DNA of 64,000 nucleotides from NCBI GenBank assembly GCA_048498555.1, contig JBEHXT010000008.1:1-64000 (forward strand), read 5' to 3'. Positions within the stretch are counted from its first letter, which is position 1. Each line of letters opens with the position of its first letter. The DNA comes from Danxiaibacter sp048498555. GTDB lineage: Bacteria > Bacteroidota > Bacteroidia > Chitinophagales > Chitinophagaceae. The notes under the pieces were generated by a model. That model was not told the DNA's origin. It worked only from the letters and a program-made list of their open reading frames with translations, and did no database searches. Below, piece by piece: positions 43,088 through 50,513 of this stretch. The translations under genes and the position numbers were made by a program.

Positions 43088-44524
43088 ATGAAAAACTTAC
43101 AAGGCATAATTATAATAGTTGCATTTATTATTGTTTCATCGGGCTGTAAGGTGTCGGCTCCGGTACAGATGCCGGTAGTGAAAACCATGCCGGATACGTT
43201 TACCGTGCGAAAAGATTCGGCCAGCATGGCCGCTGTTCCATGGCGCGAATTCTTTACAGATGCGCATCTTAAAACGTTAATCGATACCGCAATAAGAAAT
43301 AATCCGGATCTGTTAATTGCCATTCAGCGCATAGAAGTAGCAAGAGCGCAGGTGGCATTAAGCAGGGGTGCCATGCTTCCTTCATTGGATGGTATTGCAT
43401 CTGCAGGTTTTGACAAGTACGGAAAATATACAATGAATGGTGTGGGTAATGATGATACCAATTTATCGCCCAACATTACCAAAGAGCAGCATATTCCTTC
43501 ACCAACACCTGATTATTTTCTTGGGCTGAGAAGCTCCTGGGAGATTGATGTATGGGGCAAGCTGCGTGAAAGAAACAAAGCCGCAATTGCAAGGTTACTT
43601 GCATCGGAAAAAGGACGGCAGTATGTAGTAACAGAGCTGGTTGCAGAAGTGGCAAGTATGTATTACAGCTTGCTGGCTTTGGATAACGAGCTGGTGATTA
43701 TTAAGCGCAATATTGAATTACAGGAGAAAGCTGTTGAGATTGTTCAGGCACAAAAAGCCGGAGGCCGTGCCACTGAGTTGGCTGTACAGCAATTCGCAGC
43801 ACAGTTGCTAAATACAAGAGCAATCGAATTCCGTACAAGGCAATATCTGACGGCAACAGAAAACCAGTTGAATGCAATTGTTGGGCGCTATCCTCAAAAG
43901 ATAGAACGTGATTCCTCTATTATGAAGCAAGGATTACCAGGTAATCTGCAGGTGGGCCTGCCCTCTGACTTATTGCTAAACAGGCCAGATATTCAGGAGG
44001 CTGAATTTACCCTAAGAGCTGCAGAAGCAGATGTAAAAGCTGCACGGGCTGCGTTCCTTCCATCGCTTACTTTGTCGCCCTACGTCGGCTTTAATTCATT
44101 CAATGCTTCTATGTTCTTTAATCCTGCATCAATTGCATTCGGATTGATTGGCGGGCTTACAGCGCCGATCTTTAATAACAACCAGATTAAGGCAGGGTAC
44201 GCCATCGCCAATGCGAATAATAAAGAAGCAGTATACCAGTATCAAAAAGTGATTTTAAATGGCTTTAGTGAAACAATGACCAATTTGTCTAACATATATA
44301 ACAACGAACAATCTTTCAGCCTGAAAGAAAAAGAAGTAAATGAATTGTCCAAGGCTGTATCAACTGCAAATGAATTGTATCTCACAGGTTATGCATCGTA
44401 TCTGGAAGTTATTACTGCCCAGAAAGGTGTGCTCGAAGCAGAGCTGCAACTGACCAGTCAGAAGAAAGATATTTTTCAGGCTATGATAAGTTTGTATAGA
44501 ACACTTGGGGGAGGGTGGAATTAA
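43088..44524 (+). CDS. RND outer-membrane factor (NodT/OprM type) lipoprotein
   Basis: A 478-residue outer-membrane channel closing the tripartite pump. The signal peptide ends IVSSGCKVSAP with lipid-modified Cys 20. Two repeats of the OEP family form the barrel and alpha tunnel (SWEIDVWGKLRERNKAAIAR, PSDLLLNRPDIQEAEFTLRA, AEADVKAARAAFLPSLTLSP). The gene starts 19 bases after the permease stop. A composite repeat starts right after its stop. Confidence 0.93.
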   Translation: MKNLQGIIIIVAFIIVSSGCKVSAPVQMPVVKTMPDTFTVRKDSASMAAVPWREFFTDAHLKTLIDTAIRNNPDLLIAIQRIEVARAQVALSRGAMLPSLDGIASAGFDKYGKYTMNGVGNDDTNLSPNITKEQHIPSPTPDYFLGLRSSWEIDVWGKLRERNKAAIARLLASEKGRQYVVTELVAEVASMYYSLLALDNELVIIKRNIELQEKAVEIVQAQKAGGRATELAVQQFAAQLLNTRAIEFRTRQYLTATENQLNAIVGRYPQKIERDSSIMKQGLPGNLQVGLPSDLLLNRPDIQEAEFTLRAAEADVKAARAAFLPSLTLSPYVGFNSFNASMFFNPASIAFGLIGGLTAPIFNNNQIKAGYAIANANNKEAVYQYQKVILNGFSETMTNLSNIYNNEQSFSLKEKEVNELSKAVSTANELYLTGYASYLEVITAQKGVLEAELQLTSQKKDIFQAMISLYRTLGGGWN

Positions 44525-44760
44525 GGAAAATGTGCGAATGTGTGAGTATGCAAATGTGCGAATGGCGTTTAATTGAAAATTGACAGTTGACAATTGAAAA
44601 TGAGGAAAATGTGCCAACGCGTGAATATGTAGATGTGCGAATGGCAGTTAATTGAAAATTGAAAGTTGACAATTGAAAATGTGCGAATGGCGTTTAATTG
44701 AAAATTGACAATGAGAAAAATGTGCCGATGTGTGAATATGCAGATGTGCGAATGCAATAG
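44525..44760 (+). repeat. Triple composite GTGCGAATG / TTGACAATTGA repeat
   Basis: Three tandem degenerate copies of about 75-80 bases: a GTGCGAATG-type block then an AATTGAAAATTGACAATTG block (units near 44525-44602, 44603-44678 and 44679-44755). The first copy starts on the base after the outer-membrane factor stop. The same composite in the same orientation lies downstream of the SGNH gene (1886-2005). Confidence 0.75.
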
Positions 44761-44828
44761 CCTCAAGCCTTCTCATGCCTGATGCCGAATAGCTGATAGC
44801 TGAATCATCTGTATACTCATTCCTGCCT

Positions 44829-44860
44829 AAAAGGGTTCGCTGTAAGGCGGGCCCTTTTTT
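44829..44860 (+). terminator. Terminator of the efflux operon
   Basis: AAAAGGGTTCGC (44829-44840) and GCGGGCCCTTTT (44847-44858) pair with two G-T pairs around TGTAAG, then TT. It lies 305 bases past the last efflux gene. Confidence 0.75.
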
Positions 44861-44863
44861 GGT

Positions 44864-45152
44864 GAAGCCCAAAGCTCAGAGCCAAAGCGTAACACCAAAG
44901 TGTAAAGTCCAATCTTATTTGGATGAGAATAAATTGCCGTTCACTTCAAGCTCCATCGGAGCTTCCTGTTTGTAGAAAAAAGAAGGTTGAGTAGTTATCA
45001 GACTCCATCGGAGTCTCCGGTAGTGCTTAAGGTTCAACTGCAAAAAAGCAGGTGAATCAGAAGCTAAAAGACCAAAATACAATACATCCTTAAACGCCTT
45101 ACATCATCTCGTGTACTATGCACAAAGTTCTAGGTTTTAAGCTTTGAGCTTC
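44864..45152. repeat. 289-base element with CTCCATCGGAG hairpins
   Basis: End arms 44864-44883 and 45133-45152 match in 16 of 20 positions as inverted copies (GAAGC.CAAAGCT). Inside are two small hairpins with the same ATC loop: AAGCTCC/GGAGCTT (44948-44964) and AGACTCC/GGAGTCT (45000-45016). No gene. The right arm ends four bases before the LytTR stop codon (45156-45158, minus strand). Confidence 0.7.
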
Positions 45153-45155
45153 CAA

Positions 45156-45626
45156 CTACACTTCCGATATCCATTTCTTAAACACTGGTGCATTCTCCTG
45201 ACTAATAATGATTTCTTCCTGCACCGGAACTGTAAGTTCTATGTTAAGCTTGCTTTTATCAACAGGCGAATAGCGGGTGATGTAATTGGCATTGATGATG
45301 TATTTTCTGTTCGCCCTGAAGAAAATAGATTCATCCAGGGAGCCGTCGAGTTCAGACAACGTATTAATATCTGCGAGGTACTTGTTGCCAGTTTGATCAA
45401 CTACAAATACCACTTTGTTTTCTGTAAAAAAATAAGCAATGTCTTCCATCCGGATCATATAAAAATCCGCCCCTTTTTTCACAACAATCCGGGAACGTTT
45501 CCGGCATTGCCTTGGTGTAGCATTGGCCGGTATATCTGTGATGCTAACATTTGCACCGGTTGTTTTCAGGTAATCAACGATGTGATGTATGTTGGTATGC
45601 TCATCTTCTATAATCAGTAATTTCAT
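45156..45626 (-). CDS. LytTR DNA-binding protein with a cut-down receiver domain
   Basis: A 156-residue regulator. Residues 1-29 (MKLLIIEDEHTNIHHIVDYL) are the first strand and helix of a receiver domain, but the phospho-acceptor region and most of the fold are missing; residues 50-155 form a complete LytTR domain (IVVKKGADFYMIRMEDIAYF, FFRANRKYIINANYITRYSP, SQENAPVFKKW) that binds direct-repeat DNA sites. Normal members of the family are about 240 residues long, so this looks like an internal deletion of about 90 residues. No kinase is nearby. Start ATG at 45626. Confidence 0.85.
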   Translation of the reverse strand: MKLLIIEDEHTNIHHIVDYLKTTGANVSITDIPANATPRQCRKRSRIVVKKGADFYMIRMEDIAYFFTENKVVFVVDQTGNKYLADINTLSELDGSLDESIFFRANRKYIINANYITRYSPVDKSKLNIELTVPVQEEIIISQENAPVFKKWISEV

Positions 45627-45757
45627 GGTCGCTGGTTTGCTTGTTAGCTACAAGGTTGCAGAAGGCTTTGCTATTACAAAAGGCGCTCCTTTTATCTAAC
45701 GCACAAGTTTTTATATATGCCTCGTAACAAAAAGTTAATTGTTACCGGAGGCCATAA

Positions 45758-45853
45758 ATGGCTATTGGAATGTTCGATTTTTATTTCAAATTTTGGAAGC
45801 TGGATAATCCTACTGATCTTGTAGAGAGTGAACTAACGATTGTTATTAATTAA
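45758..45853 (+). CDS. Possible small peptide, 31 residues
   Basis: Reads MAIGMFDFYFKFWKLDNPTD, then LVESELTIVIN, with TAA at 45851. It has GGAGG at 45747-45751, six bases before the ATG, a better Shine-Dalgarno site than most genes of this phylum use. The peptide is aromatic and acidic, with no signal peptide. It is divergent from the LytTR gene. Chance cannot be excluded at this length. Confidence 0.3.
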   Translation: MAIGMFDFYFKFWKLDNPTDLVESELTIVIN

Positions 45854-46031
45854 ATTATCCTAGAAAGGCTGACAGAGGCAAAAAAAAGCATTACTTAGTA
45901 GAATAATTCCGCTCCCAGTTAGTTGATTTGTGTCGATTGCTTTGGAAACTCTTTCAGCTTGATAATAAATTTGTTATAATAGTTTCGTTTTTAACGAACT
46001 TAAAAATAGTAGTATTTTTCTCATGTGACTC

Positions 46032-46060
46032 GGGTGGTTTCTACCACCTGTCATTTTTTT
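46032..46060 (+). terminator. Terminator-like hairpin without an assigned gene
   Basis: GGTGG (46033-46037) and CCACC (46044-46048) pair with T-A closing inside, then TGTCATTTTTTT. No gene precedes it on this strand except the 31-codon frame. Confidence 0.55.
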
Positions 46061-46348
46061 AGGCCTACCCCAATTATTCACCCCGGCACTGATCACTTTC
46101 ATTGCACTGAAATGCCCCATTTATTTAATCGCAAAATCTGGTCATTTTAAGCCATCAAAAACATATTTGAGGGCATATATCTATACAAGCTTTTAAGGAA
46201 GAATTTTTAAGTAATGGGGGCTGTTTTAAAACTTATTGAGATCATCTGTCCTTCCAAACCCTACCGACTTAAAAAACAAAGGCACCCAACCCGCCTGTTT
46301 TTGAAAAAACCTTATTTATTTCTATTTTGAAAATATTTTTTTTCGCTG

Positions 46349-46371
46349 AAACCCTTTATGGTAAAGGGTTT
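46349..46371. repeat. Perfect 10-base inverted repeat AAACCCTTTA
   Basis: Arms 46349-46358 and 46362-46371 with a TGG loop, 44 bases upstream of the tRNA -33 box. Confidence 0.5.
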
Positions 46372-46414
46372 TGAACAGGGTGGTTTTGTTATTTTAAAAT
46401 TTATTTGAAAAGAA

Positions 46415-46445
46415 TTTGGACGGAAAACAAAAACTCCTATTTTTG
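46415..46445 (+). promoter_or_regulatory. Asn tRNA promoter (TTTG-N19-TATTTTTG)
   Basis: TTTG at 46415-46418, 19-base spacer, TATTTTTG at 46438-46445: an exact fit to the Bacteroidota promoter. The tRNA starts 24 bases after the -7 box. Confidence 0.8.
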
Positions 46446-46468
46446 CACTCCGCAAAACGGAAAAGGAT

Positions 46469-46542
46469 TCCCGAATAGCTCAGCTGGTTAGAGCATCTGA
46501 CTGTTAATCAGAGGGTCGCTGGTTCAAGTCCAGCTTCGGGAG
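46469..46542 (+). tRNA. tRNA-Asn (GTT)
   Basis: A 74-base cloverleaf: acceptor TCCCGAA with TTCGGGA and G discriminator, D arm with GCTCAGCTGGTTAGAGC, anticodon stem TCTGA/TCAGA with loop CTGTTAA (anticodon GTT at 46503-46505), and T arm CTGG-TTCAAGT-CCAG. CCA is not encoded. A strong promoter precedes it and a terminator follows. Confidence 0.97.
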
Positions 46543-46543
46543 C

Positions 46544-46575
46544 AAAAAGCCACTCATCATCTGGGTGGCTTTTAT
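46544..46575 (+). terminator. Terminator after the Asn tRNA
   Basis: AAAAAGCCAC (46544-46553) and GTGGCTTTT pair around TCATCATCTGG, followed by ATTTTT. A closely similar hairpin recurs at 47458-47486 after the next gene. Confidence 0.85.
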
Positions 46576-46597
46576 TTTTAACCGAAACACCTATGAA

Positions 46598-47442
46598 ATG
46601 CGCCTCAAATATGTTAGTTCGCTGATCCTGATATTTTCATTGTTCGCTTTGTCATGTCAGAAAGAACTCCACCCATACAGTTCTACGCAGCCATCGGAAA
46701 ATACCCCCGGCAATACTAATTCATCTGGCAAGTGTGTGCTGACAAAAGTGGTGCAAGGCCCCGGTGTAGAAGATACTACATACGTTTTAGCTTATGACGC
46801 AACCGGCAAGCTTAGTTACATAACTGAAAACGGAACTGATACTGTTCATGTTGCCTACAACGCTGATCAGACCTTTAATGTGTTGAAAAATAACTGGGAC
46901 AGTGCGTCTTTTACTTATGAAAACGGAAAGCTAAACAGTTCGGGCATCGATTTTAATTCGCTTCTCTTCGAATATGGTGAAGATGGTAAACTTTCCAAAG
47001 TAAATCTTGGGCGAAGGATGATTTTGGTCCATCATGGGGACTGAAATATTATTACACGATGACTTTTCAGGGGGACAATATTTCCCAGGTAGAGATGTTT
47101 AAAGCGGATGGAACGAAGATAAAAATCGTTGATTTTACGTATTCGGATATTCCAACACCCGATGTTTTTGAAACTTGGCAGTATTTAGAGCGTGGCGGAT
47201 ATCTTGGAATGTTTGATTTTATACCAATGGAATTGTTTCTCCATAAAAACACGCTGATGCTGAAATCCTGGAAGGAAACGGTTCTGCCGGATCTGTTTAG
47301 CTCCGGTGGGATTAATCTGTTTGACATCGAATATCAACAGGATAACCAAAAAAATATTATTGCATCAACAGTTACTCAAAGTGATGGTAAAGGCTCTGTT
47401 TTTACTGTTTTTAGCAGGCATTTTTATTATTCCTGCAAGTAA
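46598..47442 (+). pseudogene. Lipoprotein gene broken by a one-base frameshift
   Basis: The first part (46598-47044) starts MRLKYVSSLILIFSLFALSC, a lipoprotein signal, and continues through YD/YNxD-like text (YVLAYDATGKLSYITENGTD, LLFEYGEDGKLSKVNLG) as in RHS/YD-like or DUF-type beta lipoproteins. Near 47005-47020 the frame is lost; the other frame continues smoothly (DDFGPSWGLKYYYTMTFQGD, then NISQVEMFKADGTK) to a stop at 47442. One base appears to be missing in the window. It may be a real pseudogene or a base error. It lies between two nearly identical terminators. Confidence 0.75.
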
Positions 47443-47457
47443 GTCGGTAAATGATTT

Positions 47458-47486
47458 AAAGCCACTCAGATTTGGGTGGCTTTTTT
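47458..47486 (+). terminator. Terminator similar to the tRNA terminator
   Basis: AAAGCCAC (47458-47465) and GTGGCTTTTTT pair around TCAGATTTGG. About 24 of 28 positions agree with the hairpin at 46544-46575. Confidence 0.85.
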
Positions 47487-47751
47487 GTTTACATATTCAT
47501 ACCCTGCTGTACGGCTTTAATTTCTGCTCTTTTTCTTTCTGGCTTGCGAATCAATGCCTGATTATATACTTTTATGTAAGCGGAATAAAGTTGCACAGCC
47601 CTGGCTTCGTCTCTGGTCGAAATTTGTCCTTGTAAATAACACATCTCAACACTCATTTAATTTTATCCTATAGCGCTACATATTGGTGTGTACTGGTTAA
47701 TTGGAATACAGTAACCCTGCAAAAACTTAATCCGTTAACTAAACCACTTTT

Positions 47752-49068
47752 ATGCGCAGGCAGTTTCTTGTAATCGCAGCAGTTATTACATTCATAACGC
47801 TTTTTGTTACATGCGGACGCAAAAAGGACAGGGGTGTGGATAGCACCGTGTTTGTTTCAAAATATGCCCGGCCGTTAAACAGCTATCATATTGAATCAAC
47901 AACTAAACGGGTAACGCGTGGGCGATATCTCGTAACCAGCGTGTTAGGCTGTTTTCTTTGTCATGCAGAGTTAGATTCATCAAAGCCTGGTTGGCCACCT
48001 TTGGAAAACCGATTGGGAAGCGGTCGTTTGGTTTACAGAGATGATAGCATAAACTTTTACGCTCCTAATCTTACTCCAGATAAAGAAACCGGAACGGGTA
48101 CCTGGACCGATGATATGTTTATACGAGCATTACGGAACGGAATAGGCCATGATGGTCGTGCGTTGACTTCCATGCCATGGTGGACCTACCGCCTGCTTTC
48201 TGACGAAGATTTATTTTCGGTGATTTGTTATATACGTACACTATCTCCCATCAAAAACAAATTACCTGTGCGGCGGATAGGGTTGAGCAATGAGCTGGAG
48301 TTGCAAAACGAGCCAAGGTCCGTTGAAGTGATTAAAGTGGCCGAGCCTGACACCTCTTCGGCGCTGGCAAAGGGGCGGTACCTTGTAACGGTTGGCGAAT
48401 GTATTGGTTGCCATACTGCCTGGTACGAGCGAAATCCGGGATATTTGGGGGGAGGAAACCCTATCGCTAACAAAAAAACGGATTCGATTATAGTGAGTGC
48501 CAACATATCTTCCGATGCCAGTGGTATTGGTACCTGGGATGATCAAACGTTCATTCGCGTGATCCGTACGGGCAAAAACGGAACATTGCATCATTCCATG
48601 CCCTGGATAGTTTTCAGAAATATGAATGATGACCATTTGAAGGCTGTGTTCGCCGCACTTAAAACCACTTTCCCTGTTGAGCATCATATCGTAAATGGCA
48701 TGAAGCCTACATTATGTGAGGTGTGTGGGGAGAAACATGGTTATGGCGACCACAATAAATTATCCCCGATAAAGCCTGTTGCATTTAATACTAAGACCTA
48801 TCCTGCATACGAAGGAATATATGCAGATAATGACAGGGACACCGTAATTGTAACGCTCAAAGACAAAAAATTATGGGCTGTTGTTGGTGGCGCAAAACCA
48901 GTAGAACTCATTCCTGTTGGTGATAATAAATTTAGCGGTTCAGGGCTTCCCTCGCCCATACGGTTTATCAGCGACGCCAGGGGGCGGATAACCGGATGTG
49001 TAGATTATGGACTTGTCCCTCTTTCGTTTGTTAAGGTTACAAGCATGAATGCCGCTGCAGGTAAGTAG
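47752..49068 (+). CDS. Dihaem c-type cytochrome lipoprotein
   Basis: A 438-residue exported electron carrier. The N-terminus ends FVTCGRK, a lipobox with Cys 21. Two haem sites: CFLCH (C67, C70, H71) and CIGCH (C217, C220, H221), each followed by a Met-containing region (SMPWWTYRLLSDEDLFSVIC and SMPWIVFRNMNDDHLKAVF) that supplies the sixth ligand. CEVCGEKHGYGDH near 317 is not a haem site. The last 110 residues are a beta domain. Similar to alcohol-dehydrogenase-type cytochromes. Single gene, start ATG at 47752. Confidence 0.87.
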   Translation: MRRQFLVIAAVITFITLFVTCGRKKDRGVDSTVFVSKYARPLNSYHIESTTKRVTRGRYLVTSVLGCFLCHAELDSSKPGWPPLENRLGSGRLVYRDDSINFYAPNLTPDKETGTGTWTDDMFIRALRNGIGHDGRALTSMPWWTYRLLSDEDLFSVICYIRTLSPIKNKLPVRRIGLSNELELQNEPRSVEVIKVAEPDTSSALAKGRYLVTVGECIGCHTAWYERNPGYLGGGNPIANKKTDSIIVSANISSDASGIGTWDDQTFIRVIRTGKNGTLHHSMPWIVFRNMNDDHLKAVFAALKTTFPVEHHIVNGMKPTLCEVCGEKHGYGDHNKLSPIKPVAFNTKTYPAYEGIYADNDRDTVIVTLKDKKLWAVVGGAKPVELIPVGDNKFSGSGLPSPIRFISDARGRITGCVDYGLVPLSFVKVTSMNAAAGK

Positions 49069-49249
49069 CCTTTTGTGCGCTGGTTCATTTAACGGTTACA
49101 TGCTGCAAAGCGATGAACCTCCGGAATTCATTTTGTAGTTTTATTCTGCCCAATTTATTGGTTCCGGCTCGCATGCCGGATGTGCAAGTTTGTTGTTGAC
49201 TTCCATAGCCTGTCTTTCACTATTGCATCAACTGTTTAAAAATGCTTTG

Positions 49250-50332
49250 ATGGACACAAGTAATGATACCCCAAAATCAGTCAAATCCTTTTCAACGGCA
49301 CAGTTGTTTAATACAGCTATCCAGTTGCTGCTTGTAGCGCTGTTGATCAGTTGGTGTTTTAGAATTCTCAGCCCTTTTGTAAACCCCGTAGCCTGGGCTG
49401 CAATACTTGCGGTGGCACTTTATCCGGTTCATCGCAGGCTTACCAATAAGCTAAATGGAAAAACGGCGTGGGCATCTGTTATTATTACCGTTATACTGCT
49501 ATGTATTTTGATTGTACCGGCTGTGTGGTTGGGGTTGTCAACTGCCGATGAAATAAAAAGTATTATAGCTGATTATAAAGCCGGGCTTATTACCATTCCA
49601 CCTCCGCGCGAAGAAGTAAAAGGCTGGCCTGTAATAGGTAATAAGGCACATGAATTGTGGGTGCAGGCGTCAGAGGGTATCGAATCGCTGGCGCAGAAAT
49701 ACCCGCAAAAATTCCGTACTGCTCTTGCCACTGTTATCGGGTTGTTGGCCAGTACCGGCAAAGGGTTGCTTTTTTTTACATTTTCAATCATTATAAGTGG
49801 TGTTTTCCTGTCTTATGCAGATAGCGCTTCTTCTTTTGCCCGCAGCCTTTTCCGTCGTTTAATCGGCGTTAATTCAAATATTGATGTAACGCAAATATCA
49901 GCCATTACTATCCGCAATGTAGTAAAGGGCATTTTAGGCGTCGCTTTTATACAGTCAACCCTTGCCGCTTTAGGTTTTGTAATTGCCGGCATTCCCGCTG
50001 CCGGCTTGTGGACGTTGCTGTGCCTTATTTTTGCAATTATTCAAATTGGTATTCTACCCATTTCCATCTGTGTTATCATTTATATCTGGAGCACAGGCAC
50101 AACGCTTACTGCTACGCTGCTAACAATATGGCTTATACTCGTTGGCCTTTCCGATAATGTTCTAAAACCCTGGCTATTAGGCAAAGGAGCGCCTGTTCCC
50201 ATGCTGGTTGTATTTCTTGGTTCTGTTGGTGGATTTATACTTTCAGGATTTATGGGTTTGTTTACCGGCGCCGTTATATTGTCTCTTGGCTATAAACTTT
50301 TTTATCTTTGGTTAACTCAGCCTGAGGCTTAA
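49250..50332 (+). CDS. AI-2E/YdiK-PerM-family transporter
   Basis: A 360-residue inner-membrane protein of the AI-2 exporter-like (PF01594) family, with six to eight hydrophobic segments: FRILSPFVNPVAWAAILAVA near the start, the conserved central loop after TADEIKSI, and the C-terminal WTLLCLIFAIIQIGILPISI with GLSDNVLKPWLLGKG. Substrates vary and are unknown here. I start at the ATG at 49250 (MDTSND), because the upstream in-frame start adds no conserved residues. Single gene. Confidence 0.85.
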   Translation: MDTSNDTPKSVKSFSTAQLFNTAIQLLLVALLISWCFRILSPFVNPVAWAAILAVALYPVHRRLTNKLNGKTAWASVIITVILLCILIVPAVWLGLSTADEIKSIIADYKAGLITIPPPREEVKGWPVIGNKAHELWVQASEGIESLAQKYPQKFRTALATVIGLLASTGKGLLFFTFSIIISGVFLSYADSASSFARSLFRRLIGVNSNIDVTQISAITIRNVVKGILGVAFIQSTLAALGFVIAGIPAAGLWTLLCLIFAIIQIGILPISICVIIYIWSTGTTLTATLLTIWLILVGLSDNVLKPWLLGKGAPVPMLVVFLGSVGGFILSGFMGLFTGAVILSLGYKLFYLWLTQPEA

Positions 50333-50513
50333 GCTCATTACTCTTTCCTTGTAACCTCGTAAAAATGTGGTAGATCGAAATATCTTCTTTGCGCAATTGT
50401 TGCATTGCAATGCTATTGCTTGCCCGGACATAAAAATATCATTGGTTCTATTGCCAGAATAATTAACTGCTTTATTTTTATAAAAAACCAGTTAACGTAT
50501 TTATTCTCGCCCA

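Larger units (their letters stand above)
45627..46468. other. 842-base intergenic space upstream of the Asn tRNA
   Basis: No full-size gene. It holds a 31-codon frame (45758-45853), a terminator-like hairpin (46032-46060) without an annotated transcript before it, a perfect inverted repeat (46349-46371) and the tRNA promoter (46415-46445). AAAGTTAAT at 45731 fits a LytTR half-site by consensus, but no second site 12 bases away was found. A non-coding RNA between 45870 and 46060 is possible. Confidence 0.5.

Noticed and set aside
45144..45620. 158-codon frame opposite the LytTR gene
   Set aside because: The minus-strand LytTR domain is clear; this is its mirror.
46469..47486. tRNA-borne genomic island
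   Set aside because: No integrase gene, and no copy of the tRNA 3' end was seen; only the terminator text is repeated.
48600..48760. Third haem site in the cytochrome (CEVCGEKHGYGDH)
   Set aside because: The residue after the second Cys is Gly, not His, so the CxxCH rule is not met.
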